Shown here: positions 25,328 to 32,810 of the stretch, piece by piece
Layout: each line of letters begins with the position of its first letter
Position numbering within the stretch: the first letter of the stretch is position 1
Assembly (NCBI GenBank): GCA_020847045.1
Contig: JADLCT010000108.1
Location: forward strand, 19,001 to 83,000
DNA from: Bryobacterales bacterium
GTDB lineage: Bacteria; Acidobacteriota; Terriglobia; Bryobacterales; Bryobacteraceae
Length of the DNA: 64,000 nucleotides
Direction of reading: 5' to 3'
Notes under the pieces: generated by a model
The model's input: the letters and a program-made list of their open reading frames with translations, nothing else
Told to the model about the DNA's origin: nothing
Databases searched by the model: none
Made by a program: the position numbers and the translations under genes

Positions 25328-26665
25328 TCAGATGTTGCGCGGCCGTTCGAGCGCGACTTCCTCGCCGGCGTTCACGCCGCTCTCCACGGCGATGTGCGTC
25401 GCGTTGGAGGCGCCCAGCGTCACAGGACGCCGCTCCCAGCCCTGGCCCTTTTTCACATAGACGAAGTTCGCTCCGTCGCGGCCCTGCAGGGCGGCGCGCG
25501 GAATCTTGGTGACGTTCGCCTGGTTGGAGAGGATCACGTCCACGTTACCCGAAAGGTCGGGGATGAGGCGCGGGTCGCTGCCGTCGATCTCGATGCGCAC
25601 CGGGATGGTGCGAATGTAGTTGTTCTGCCGGAACCCGCCGGCCGCAATGGCGCTGATGCTATAGATCTTGCCCGGCAGCGTCAGGCCGGGGAAGGCGTCG
25701 ATGCCCACCCGCGCCGCCTGTCCCACGCGGAAGTGCTCGCTTTCGGCCTGGTTGATCGTCGCCTCCACCTGCATCTTCTCCGGCATGACAATCTTCATGA
25801 ACAACTGGCCGGGATACACCTGGTCGCCCTGCTGGATGGTGGCCCACTCGCCGCTGCGGAAGATCGGCTGGGACACCGCCAGCCCATCCATCCCGGCCCG
25901 GATGATGAACTTATCCAGGTCGGCCGCGTGCCGGTCGCGATGGCGCTTGTGCCGGTCGCGCGTGTACTCCAGGATCTTCAACTCCGAAGCATGGACGATC
26001 TTCTTCTGGTCCACGTCCTTCAAACGCTCGCGGTATTGCGCCTCGGCCTCTTCCTCGGCGAGCTTCAGCAACTCCTGATCGATCACCGTGCGCGTCTCGC
26101 CGCCTTTGCGCTCCAGGCGCGCCTTGTCCAGCGTCGCCTTGGCCACGCGCACCGTCTGCATCAGATTCTCAAAGTCGATCGCCTGCTCGGCCTTGCGCTT
26201 GCGGATGTCCGAGTCGGCCTTCTGCACGTCGTCGTTCACATCGTCCACGTGGTCCTTCAAGGACTGTCCGTCAATGCGCGCCACCACCTCGCCCTTTTTC
26301 ACGCGCGTACCGGAGGGGGACATGAAGAGGATGATCAGCTCGCGGCCCGATTCCGGGCCGGTCAGCTTCGGCGCAATTACGTTCATCGAACGCAGCGACG
26401 AGGTCTGCCCCGTCAGACGCATCGTGGATTCCAGGTTCCCGGTTTCCACCTTGGCCGTCCGGACAATGGAAAAAGTGGCCGCCTGCTGTCTGGCATTCTC
26501 GGCTCTGCGCTGCCACAGATACACGCCGCCTGCGATGACCGCCAGCAACACCACCGCGGCGATCCATTTCCCCGCGCCACCTCCCTCGGGGGGCGCGGGC
26601 GTTGCGGGAACCGGCGGTTGCCCCGCCTGCGGGATACTGGGCTGCGGCTTTCCAATTGCGGACAT
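25328..26665 (-). CDS. HlyD/RND-type periplasmic adaptor protein
   Basis: This 445-residue protein has a proline-rich cytoplasmic N-terminus, a transmembrane segment (about 33-50), a lipoyl-like half-domain, a long coiled coil (about 125-245, with DVNDDVQKADSDIRKRKAEQ and KLAEEEAEAQYRERLKD), the second lipoyl half (IIRAGMDGLAV) and a beta-barrel domain. Such adaptors bridge inner-membrane pumps to outer-membrane channels. The usual transporter and TolC genes are absent from both sides, so it is an orphan here. A six-base inverted repeat (26690-26711) lies just upstream. Confidence 0.88.
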   Translation of the reverse strand: MSAIGKPQPSIPQAGQPPVPATPAPPEGGGAGKWIAAVVLLAVIAGGVYLWQRRAENARQQAATFSIVRTAKVETGNLESTMRLTGQTSSLRSMNVIAPKLTGPESGRELIILFMSPSGTRVKKGEVVARIDGQSLKDHVDDVNDDVQKADSDIRKRKAEQAIDFENLMQTVRVAKATLDKARLERKGGETRTVIDQELLKLAEEEAEAQYRERLKDVDQKKIVHASELKILEYTRDRHKRHRDRHAADLDKFIIRAGMDGLAVSQPIFRSGEWATIQQGDQVYPGQLFMKIVMPEKMQVEATINQAESEHFRVGQAARVGIDAFPGLTLPGKIYSISAIAAGGFRQNNYIRTIPVRIEIDGSDPRLIPDLSGNVDVILSNQANVTKIPRAALQGRDGANFVYVKKGQGWERRPVTLGASNATHIAVESGVNAGEEVALERPRNI

Positions 26666-26689
26666 AATTTCTGTGCCTCGACGCTCCTA

Positions 26690-26711
26690 CAGCATACTAA
26701 ACGGAATGCTG
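26690..26711. repeat. Inverted repeat upstream of the HlyD adaptor gene
   Basis: CAGCAT (26690-26695) and ATGCTG (26706-26711) flank a ten-base spacer in the 212-base gap between the UbiA-family gene and the HlyD start. It could be an operator. Nothing else convincing was seen in the rest of 26666-26877. Confidence 0.25.
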
Positions 26712-26877
26712 CAGGAAAAGGCGCCGCGTGCGGGCGATTCGTTACCCCATCCGGGAAGGTCCTGCCTGAAATGGTGAGCGAACATCCGCCCCATTCTCCT
26801 TGTATTCGCCAATATTTTCGCCATCGATGCGGCGGCAGGCGGCCCCGGACGCCGGAACCGCCGCGCCAACGCTCCGT

Positions 26878-27786
26878 TCAGAGCTTGGGCGGAAAGAGAT
26901 AGAGCACCACGGCGCAATCGATGCTCCACACCAGGAGAATGCCGAGCAGCAACTTGTCGCCCCACAGGATTTCGGCCGGGCTCTCCAGGGCCGGGTCGCG
27001 GCGGGTCGTATAGCGGTAGCGGAACAGCCCCAGGAAGACGAACAGCGAGGTGTGGAGCAGTTCCGGCTTCTGCAGAACGGCGTACAGCACATAGAAAATG
27101 GCCATGGCGAGCGCGCTGGTCTGCGAGAAAAATTCGAGGGTCGGCTCGTCGTAGCGCTGCAGGGTGAGCCGCGCCTGGTTGCCGGATGAGTGCAACTCCG
27201 TCATCCGCCGGTTCGACGCGAGGTAGAGGGCAAACGGCGCCGTAACCAGGAACATCCACGACGAACTGGCCACGCCGATGGCCGCGCTGCCCGCCATCAG
27301 GCGGAAGAGAAAGCCAATGGCGATGGCGAACAGGTCGAGCACCGGCACCTGCCGCAGCAGCAGTCCATAGGCCGTTTGCAGAATCAGGTACGCCAGCACA
27401 GCGGGCACCACCGCCGGCATCAGATAAAGCAAGACCGCCGTCACCAGCAGAAGCGCCACCAGGTAGGTCCGCCCCGCGTTGACAGAGATGCGGCCCGCCG
27501 CAATGGCGCGCGTGTGCCGCTTCACCGGGTGCATGGCGTCGTCGTTCCGATCGCATAGGTCGTTCCAGACATATGTGGCCGATGAAACCACACAGAACAC
27601 CAACATCGCGAGAAACCCGGACTGTACCGCCTCCGGGTCGCGGAACCTGCCCGAAAACAGCAGGGGCGCCAGGACAAACAGGTTCTTGATCCATTCGCGC
27701 GGACGCAGCAGCGCAACATAGTCGCGCCAGGCGCCTTCGCTCACTCCCACTCCCCGCTCTGCCGCGGCTATGCCGTGTGAACCCAT
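26878..27786 (-). CDS. UbiA-family prenyltransferase, decaprenyl-phosphate phosphoribosyltransferase-like
   Basis: This 302-residue membrane protein has about nine hydrophobic segments. It opens with LLRPREWIKNLFVLAPLLFSG and has the first Asp-rich motif NDLCDRNDDAMHPVKRHTR, closely resembling 5-phosphoribosyl-1-pyrophosphate:decaprenyl-phosphate transferases of actinobacterial arabinan synthesis. A second motif region (SNRRMTEL and a following basic stretch) is also present. The reaction would attach phosphoribose to a polyprenyl phosphate in the inner membrane. The start at 27786 has a strong Shine-Dalgarno (AGGAGG, spacing seven). It diverges from the riboswitch-controlled receptor. No arabinosyltransferase is nearby. 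Confidence 0.85.
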   Translation of the reverse strand: MGSHGIAAAERGVGVSEGAWRDYVALLRPREWIKNLFVLAPLLFSGRFRDPEAVQSGFLAMLVFCVVSSATYVWNDLCDRNDDAMHPVKRHTRAIAAGRISVNAGRTYLVALLLVTAVLLYLMPAVVPAVLAYLILQTAYGLLLRQVPVLDLFAIAIGFLFRLMAGSAAIGVASSSWMFLVTAPFALYLASNRRMTELHSSGNQARLTLQRYDEPTLEFFSQTSALAMAIFYVLYAVLQKPELLHTSLFVFLGLFRYRYTTRRDPALESPAEILWGDKLLLGILLVWSIDCAVVLYLFPPKL

Positions 27787-27882
27787 GACTTTCCTCCTAT
27801 GAGATCGGCGATTGTGCGGCGTTCCGACATCGGGGATTCCCCTGAGCCGAAACCTCAGGCGATGGGCGCGCCTCCGCTCCGG

Positions 27883-27912
27883 TTGACTCTGGTCCGCTTC
27901 GCCGCGTACAGT
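27883..27912 (+). promoter_or_regulatory. Promoter of the riboswitch-TonB receptor transcript
   Basis: TTGACT (27883-27888) and TACAGT (27907-27912) are 18 bases apart. The predicted start near 27919 coincides with the first paired segments of the cobalamin riboswitch, which supports the assignment. Confidence 0.5.
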
Positions 27913-27918
27913 GGAAAG

Positions 27919-28108
27919 TGCTTCCGGTGCGCGGCCCGTCAGGGCGCGCTAAAAGGGAACCCGGTGTGAATCCGGGACTGCCCAGCAGCGGTAAGCGGGA
28001 ACGAACGCCCCATTCATGCACTGGGCGGGCTCCTCAAGAACGAGGCGCCGGCCTGGGAAGCTGGAGTTAGTAGGTAGTCAGCCCGCAAGTCCGAAGACCT
28101 GCCGGAGG
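27919..28108 (+). ncRNA. Cobalamin riboswitch
   Basis: The order of conserved blocks matches the cobalamin (B12) riboswitch: GGTGC at the left, AAAAGGGAA followed by GGTGTGAATCC and GGACTGCCC with AGCGGTAAGC, then CACTGGG, CCTGGGAAGCTGG, AGTTAGTAGGTAGTCAGCC, and the B12 box region GTCCGAAGACCTGCC (28089-28103). It lies directly upstream of a TonB-dependent receptor, the commonest target for this switch. Binding adenosyl- or another cobalamin would be expected to reduce receptor expression. End points are approximate. Confidence 0.95.
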
Positions 28109-28110
28109 CG

Positions 28111-28128
28111 GGTGGGCGAATGCTCACC
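28111..28128 (+). promoter_or_regulatory. Hairpin 3' of the riboswitch (possible expression platform)
   Basis: GGTGGGC (28111-28117) pairs with GCTCACC (28122-28128), seven pairs including one G-U, with a GAAT loop. CTTACTTC follows, a weak U-rich tract. It could act in termination or in folding of the leader ahead of the start codon at 28159. Confidence 0.4.
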
Positions 28129-28158
28129 TTACTTCATGAACCTTCTAGGGCAGGGGAC

Positions 28159-30507
28159 ATGCGAACCACACACGCACTCACTCTATTTTTCCTTTCATTC
28201 GCTTCCGCGGCCGCGGCGCCGCTTACCATCTCAGGACGCATCTCAGACCCATCGGGCGCCGTTCTGGCCGGAGCACAGGCTGTTTTGTTGCGGCCAAGCG
28301 GCTCGGTGGCCTCGGTCGCCACATCGGACGGGAGCGGCGTCTACACGCTCGCAAACCTCTCGCCGGGAGACTACTGGCTGACGGCGCGCAGCGAGGGCTT
28401 TGCCGAAGCCACGCCCGAACGCATCGCCTTGCGGGACGCGCCGCTGGAACGTCCACTCCAGTTGCGCCTGAACGCCGTCGAAACACAGTTGACCGTGACG
28501 GAAACGGGCGTTCTGGCGCCGATCGACGAGATCTCCAAGGCATCGGATCAGATCAGCGCGCTGCAGATGCGCGAGCGCGCCGAGTTCTCCATTCCCGAGG
28601 CGCTTCGCCAGACACCTGGAGTGCGCGTGCAGCAGTTGGGCGGGCCTGGCTCTCTCACACGCATCCACATGCGCGGCGGCCGCGCGTTTGACACCTCCAT
28701 CCTGATCGACGGCTTCCGCTTCCGTGATGTCAGCGCGCCGCAGGGTGACGCGACGGGCTTCCTGGGCGATCTGCTCGTGCTCAATTCCGAGCGCGTCGAG
28801 GTGCTGCGCGGTTCGGGCTCGTCTCTCTACGGCACCAACGCCATCGGCGGCGTGGCCAACCTGGTGACGGACCAGGGCGGCGGCCCCTTGCACGGCGAAA
28901 TGTCTCTGGAGGGCGGCGGTCTGGGCTACTTCCGCGGCGTTACGCGCATGGCCGGCGGCCTGGCGGACAACCGCTTCCTCTACTCGGCCGGCGTCACGCA
29001 TTTGAACGTCATGCGCGGACTGGATGGCGACGACCGCACGCGCAACACCGGCGCGCAGGGCTCGGCGCAGTACCGTCTGACCCCGGCCACCACGCTCGGC
29101 GGCCGCATCTTCGCCACCGGAAGCTACACCGGACTGAACGTCACCCCGGCGGCCCTGTTCACGGCCATCGTGCCCTCGTCGGGCATCGTCGCCGCGATCC
29201 CCTCGGTCACCTTCACGCCCCAGTTGAACGACCCGGATTCGAGCCGCCATTCGCGCTTCTTCGCCGGCCTGCTCACCGTCACGCGCCAACTGGCGCCCGG
29301 CTCATCCCTGCGCGGCTACTACCACGGCTTCACCACGTCGCGCGATAACCGGGACGGGCCCCTCGGCGCCGGCTTCCAGCCCCCCTTCGCCAACAACAAC
29401 CTGTTCGACGGACGCATCGACACGGGCGGGGCGCGCGGCGACTTCTCCCTCGGCGGCACGCGCCAGTTGAGCCTTGGCTATGAGTTCGAGCGGGAGCGTT
29501 TCGATAACCGCTCGCGCGAGGAAAACCCGGCCGGCGGCGTCAACGCGCGGACACGGATTTCACAGGCGAGCCACGCTCTGTTTGCCCAGCAGCAGATGCG
29601 GCTGCTGGCGGACCGCCTGCAGATCTCATTTTCCGGACGCATGCAGCGCTTCGGCCTCGGCCAACCCACTTTTGCAGGCGGATCGCCCGCGTATACGGGC
29701 ATCGCGCTCACCACCCCGCCCAACGCCTACACCGGCGACGTGGCGGTCAGCTACTTCGTGCCGTCCACAGGCACAAAGCTTCGGTCTCACTTTGGCAATG
29801 CCTACCGCGCGCCAACCTTGTACGAGCGCTTCGGCACCTCGTTCTACGGCGGCTTCTTCAGCCCCTATGGCGATCCCCGGCTTGCGCCCGAACGCTCTCT
29901 GAGCGTCGATGCCGGGCTCGACCAGTATTTCGCCGGATCCAAGGTCCGCGTCTCGGGAACCTATTTCTACACCCGTCTGCGCCAGGTGATCGCCTTCGAT
30001 TTTTCCGGCGTCATCGTGCCGGGAACCGATCCGTACGGCCGCTTTGGCGGTTACCGCAACACGGGCGGTGGGCTTTCGCGCGGCGTGGAACTGTCGATCG
30101 AAGCCAATCCCCGCCGTGGCACGCGGCTGTCGGCCAGCTACACCTATACGAACGCCGACGAGCGCGCCTCCACCTTGCTGAACGGCTCGGTGCGCTCCAT
30201 CCGCGTTTCGGACCACATGGCCACCTTCACGGCCACCCACGCCGTAACGAAGCGTCTCGACGTGAGCTTCGATCTGTTTGCCGCGTCCAGCTACCTGTAT
30301 CCCTTCTTTCTGAACGGCAGCCGCCCCTTCTCCTTCGCCGGCCCGGTGAAGGCCGACGTCTCGGCCTCCTACACGGTGCCATTCTTGGAAACGCGCCGGC
30401 TTCAGTTCTTCGCCCGCGTCGACAATCTGCTCAACCGCACCTACTACGAGGACGGGTTCCGCAACCCCAAAACGTGGGCCATCGGCGGGCTGCGTGTGCT
30501 CTTCTAG
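28159..30507 (+). CDS. TonB-dependent receptor, probable cobalamin/corrinoid importer (BtuB-like)
   Basis: This 782-residue outer-membrane protein has a signal peptide (MRTTHALTLFFLSFASAAAA), a carboxypeptidase-regulatory-like domain (about 20-105), a plug domain (about 130-240; IPEALRQTPGVRVQQLGG, VLRGSGSSLYGTNAIGGVANLVT) and a 22-strand barrel ending WAIGGLRVLF with terminal Phe. The cobalamin riboswitch upstream makes a corrinoid the best substrate guess; this comes from context, since the barrel does not reveal specificity. The ATG at 28159 has GGGG six to seven bases upstream and starts the signal peptide. The N-terminal regulatory-like domain is typical of acidobacterial receptors. Confidence 0.9.
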   Translation: MRTTHALTLFFLSFASAAAAPLTISGRISDPSGAVLAGAQAVLLRPSGSVASVATSDGSGVYTLANLSPGDYWLTARSEGFAEATPERIALRDAPLERPLQLRLNAVETQLTVTETGVLAPIDEISKASDQISALQMRERAEFSIPEALRQTPGVRVQQLGGPGSLTRIHMRGGRAFDTSILIDGFRFRDVSAPQGDATGFLGDLLVLNSERVEVLRGSGSSLYGTNAIGGVANLVTDQGGGPLHGEMSLEGGGLGYFRGVTRMAGGLADNRFLYSAGVTHLNVMRGLDGDDRTRNTGAQGSAQYRLTPATTLGGRIFATGSYTGLNVTPAALFTAIVPSSGIVAAIPSVTFTPQLNDPDSSRHSRFFAGLLTVTRQLAPGSSLRGYYHGFTTSRDNRDGPLGAGFQPPFANNNLFDGRIDTGGARGDFSLGGTRQLSLGYEFERERFDNRSREENPAGGVNARTRISQASHALFAQQQMRLLADRLQISFSGRMQRFGLGQPTFAGGSPAYTGIALTTPPNAYTGDVAVSYFVPSTGTKLRSHFGNAYRAPTLYERFGTSFYGGFFSPYGDPRLAPERSLSVDAGLDQYFAGSKVRVSGTYFYTRLRQVIAFDFSGVIVPGTDPYGRFGGYRNTGGGLSRGVELSIEANPRRGTRLSASYTYTNADERASTLLNGSVRSIRVSDHMATFTATHAVTKRLDVSFDLFAASSYLYPFFLNGSRPFSFAGPVKADVSASYTVPFLETRRLQFFARVDNLLNRTYYEDGFRNPKTWAIGGLRVLF

Positions 30508-30536
30508 GCCGCGCGCATGATACGCTGGCCAATGAA

Positions 30537-30758
30537 ATGACGAAAATCCAGATCGAATATGATCTGCTGCGTCCCCTGGATGCCGTGCTGCTGGAGCGAA
30601 TCGCCGGCATCCACGGCGTCTACGGGATGACGCGCGTGCAGCCGGGCGAAACGCCGGGCCGCTTGTCGGTGGAATATGACGCCTCGCGGCTCACCGAGCC
30701 GCAAGTGGAACACAATCTGCACCGTTATGGGATCCCCGTTCAAAGACCTCATTCCTGA
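30537..30758 (+). CDS. Small protein with ferredoxin-like (HMA-like) pattern, unknown function
   Basis: This 73-residue protein has a beta-alpha-beta-beta-alpha-beta pattern: TKIQIEYD (strand), PLDAVLLERIAG (helix), VYGMTRVQ (strand), RLSVEYD (strand), TEPQVEHNLHRYG (helix), IPVQ. This resembles heavy-metal-associated domains, but the CxxC motif is absent; a Tyr-Gly-Met sequence occupies the middle. It lies 29 bases after the TonB receptor stop and overlaps the ankyrin gene by 32 bases, so it probably shares the cobalamin-regulated transcript. Homology is not established, and the prediction rests on pattern only. Confidence 0.65.
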   Translation: MTKIQIEYDLLRPLDAVLLERIAGIHGVYGMTRVQPGETPGRLSVEYDASRLTEPQVEHNLHRYGIPVQRPHS

Positions 30759-31413
30759 CGAGGCGCCCGGTGAGCCGTTTCTCGCCGCCGCGCGGTCCGG
30801 CGACGTGGCTGATTTAAAACGCCAGTTGTCCGCTCATCCCGAACTGATCGAGTACCGCAACGGGATGGGCCAAAGCGCCCTGCTGCTCGCGCAGTATCAC
30901 AGGAAACCCGAGGCCGTGCGCTTCCTGCTTGCGCGCGCCCCTGTGCTCACGCTGCACGACGCCTGCGCCACCGGCGTCCAGGCGCGCGTTGAGGAGCTGC
31001 TGTCGGAGGTGCCCCGCATGATCGACGCGCACTCGCCCGACGGCTTCACTCCGCTCGCCCTGGCCTGCTTTTTCGGCCACGTGGAGCTGGCCCGGTGGCT
31101 GATCAACCGGGGCGCCAACCTGGACCTGCCCGCCGACAATCCCATGAAAGTGGCCCCGCTGCATGCCGCCTCCGCAAGCCGCCATCTGGAGATCGTGCGC
31201 GCCCTTCTGGAAGGCGGCGCCAACCCGAATGCGCGCCAGCAGGGAGGCTTCACGCCGCTGCACGCCGCCGCGCAGAACGGCGACGCCGAAATCGCCCGCT
31301 TGCTGATCGAGAAAGGCGCCGATCGCGAGGCCCGGGCCGAGAACAATCAAACCGCGCTCGACTTCGCACTGCTCCGCGGCCATGCCGCCGTGGCCGCCGT
31401 GATCGAGGGATGA
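30727..31413 (+). CDS. Ankyrin-repeat protein
   Basis: This 228-residue protein consists of about five to six ankyrin repeats. FLAAARSGDVADLKRQLSAHPELI opens the array; DGFTPLALACFFGHVELARWLINRGANLD, APLHAASASRHLEIVRALLEGGANPN and FTPLHAAAQNGDAEIARLLIEKGADRE are canonical. No signal peptide is seen, so it should be cytoplasmic and mediate protein binding. Its ATG at 30727 lies 32 bases inside the end of the preceding 73-residue gene in another frame, implying translational coupling and membership of the receptor transcript. Confidence 0.88.
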   Translation: MGSPFKDLIPDEAPGEPFLAAARSGDVADLKRQLSAHPELIEYRNGMGQSALLLAQYHRKPEAVRFLLARAPVLTLHDACATGVQARVEELLSEVPRMIDAHSPDGFTPLALACFFGHVELARWLINRGANLDLPADNPMKVAPLHAASASRHLEIVRALLEGGANPNARQQGGFTPLHAAAQNGDAEIARLLIEKGADREARAENNQTALDFALLRGHAAVAAVIEG

Positions 31414-31480
31414 CGCCTGGGCCCGTCCCGGTTTTTACGCCGCGCGGCTGCGATTTCCACGCTCGGAACGCCCGCCCGCA

Positions 31481-31489
31481 TGGTATAAC
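31481..31489 (+). promoter_or_regulatory. Extended -10 promoter element of the MFS/OYE operon
   Basis: TGG followed by TATAAC forms an extended -10 element. The leader would be about 30 bases and contains GGGAG (31511-31515) ahead of ATG 31527. Confidence 0.45.
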
Positions 31490-31526
31490 CTAAAGTTCCT
31501 ATCTCACACTGGGAGCTCCCCTTTCA

Positions 31527-32810
31527 ATGAAAAAGAACTTCTATGGCTGGTGGATTGTCGCCGCCTGCTTCTTTACCTTCGGTGTCTCCACCGGCTTTCC
31601 CTACTACAACATCGCCTTCTTTTTCGACTACTTCCGCGACGACCATCAGTGGCCCATTCAGATCGTCACCCTCGGGGCTCCCATCGCCGTGCTGCTCACC
31701 ATCTGGGCCGGACCGATCATCGTTCCTAAAGTGAGTCCGCGCCTGCTCATCATCGTCGGCACGGGGCTAACGTTCATCGCCTTCCAATGGTTCGCGCGGC
31801 TCAGCGGCAATACGTGGGAATACTATGCCGCTTGGTGTCTTTACATGGTGGGTTACTTCCTCTCCGGCCCCATTCCGCACCAGATCATCATCAGCAACTG
31901 GTTCAAGGAGAAGCGGGGCCGGGCCATGGGCATCACCTATGTCGGCGTGGCGATCATCGGCTCCATCGGGAACAAGGTCGGCCCCTATCTGGCTTCGAAA
32001 ATGCCGTACACCGAAGCGCTCCAGTACATGGGCTTCGTGCTGCTGCTGGCCTGGCCCGTCGCGCTGTTCCTGCTGAAGGACAAGCCGGAGGATATGGGCC
32101 AGTTCCCCGACGGCAAGGATCATCCGCCCGTGGTGGAAGCCGGCGCCGTGAATCCGGTGAAATCCCAGACCTTCGGCGAACTGCTCCGCCAGCCATCGTT
32201 CTGGTTTCTGCTTGTCGGCAGCGCGGCTTCCATCGGCTCCATCGCCGCCGTCAACTTCCACATGAAATTCGTCTTCGAGGAACAAGGCTTCACCACGCAG
32301 GCCGCGCGCAACGAGATATGGAGCACCGCATCGTTCTGGGTGTTGTGGGCCAGCATTGCCGGGCGGCTGCTGGCCGGCTATCTCGCCGACCGTTATTCGC
32401 GAAAAGCCGTCATGCTGGCCACATATCTCGTGGTGGCGCTCGCCATTCCGTCGCTCTTCCTGGTCACGCCGGGCGCCAGCGGTTTTGTCTATCTCTTCGC
32501 GCTCGTCTTTGGCTTCGCCATGGGCGCCGACTACATGTTGATTCCGCTCATGGCCGCCGACCAGTTCGGCCTGGCCAGCCTTCCGCGCGCCATGTCCGCC
32601 ATTCTTCCCACGGACACCATCTCGCAGTTCTGGTTCCCCAACCTGATTGCGCGGCTCAAGGAAGCCGTGGGAGCCTATCCTCAGGCGATCATGGCCGTGT
32701 TTGCGACGGCATTTATTGGAGCCGTAGCGATTGCGCTCCTGCCGAAGCAGGGAAAGGGAAATGAAAAACTTCACGTATCGAACGCTCACCGAACTCCGCC
32801 GGGGCGTTGA
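31527..32810 (+). CDS. MFS transporter, OFA (oxalate/formate antiporter-like) subgroup
   Basis: This 427-residue protein has twelve hydrophobic segments. The opening KKNFYGWWIVAACFFTFGVS, the cytoplasmic NWFKEKRGRAMGITYVG loop and the mid-protein GRLLAGYLADRYSRKAVM motif match the OFA/monocarboxylate-like MFS subgroup. Such carriers usually move small carboxylates. The downstream old-yellow-enzyme gene starts 50 bases before its stop codon, so import and reduction of one substrate are probably linked; the substrate is unknown. Confidence 0.88.
   Translation: MKKNFYGWWIVAACFFTFGVSTGFPYYNIAFFFDYFRDDHQWPIQIVTLGAPIAVLLTIWAGPIIVPKVSPRLLIIVGTGLTFIAFQWFARLSGNTWEYYAAWCLYMVGYFLSGPIPHQIIISNWFKEKRGRAMGITYVGVAIIGSIGNKVGPYLASKMPYTEALQYMGFVLLLAWPVALFLLKDKPEDMGQFPDGKDHPPVVEAGAVNPVKSQTFGELLRQPSFWFLLVGSAASIGSIAAVNFHMKFVFEEQGFTTQAARNEIWSTASFWVLWASIAGRLLAGYLADRYSRKAVMLATYLVVALAIPSLFLVTPGASGFVYLFALVFGFAMGADYMLIPLMAADQFGLASLPRAMSAILPTDTISQFWFPNLIARLKEAVGAYPQAIMAVFATAFIGAVAIALLPKQGKGNEKLHVSNAHRTPPGR

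Larger units (their letters stand above)
27787..28158. other. Intergenic region of 372 bases: divergent promoters plus cobalamin riboswitch
   Basis: This is the longest gene-free stretch. From left to right it holds the Shine-Dalgarno of the UbiA-family gene, a six-base inverted repeat CCTGAG/CTCAGG (27841-27859), a promoter for the right-hand transcript, the riboswitch, a trailing hairpin and a ribosome-binding site (GGGG) just before ATG 28159. No small gene was seen in it. Confidence 0.8.

Noticed and set aside
26687..27694. Second open frame over the UbiA-family gene on the same strand
   Set aside because: The frame at 26878-27786 has the Asp-rich UbiA motif and a strong ribosome-binding site; this one has low-complexity composition.
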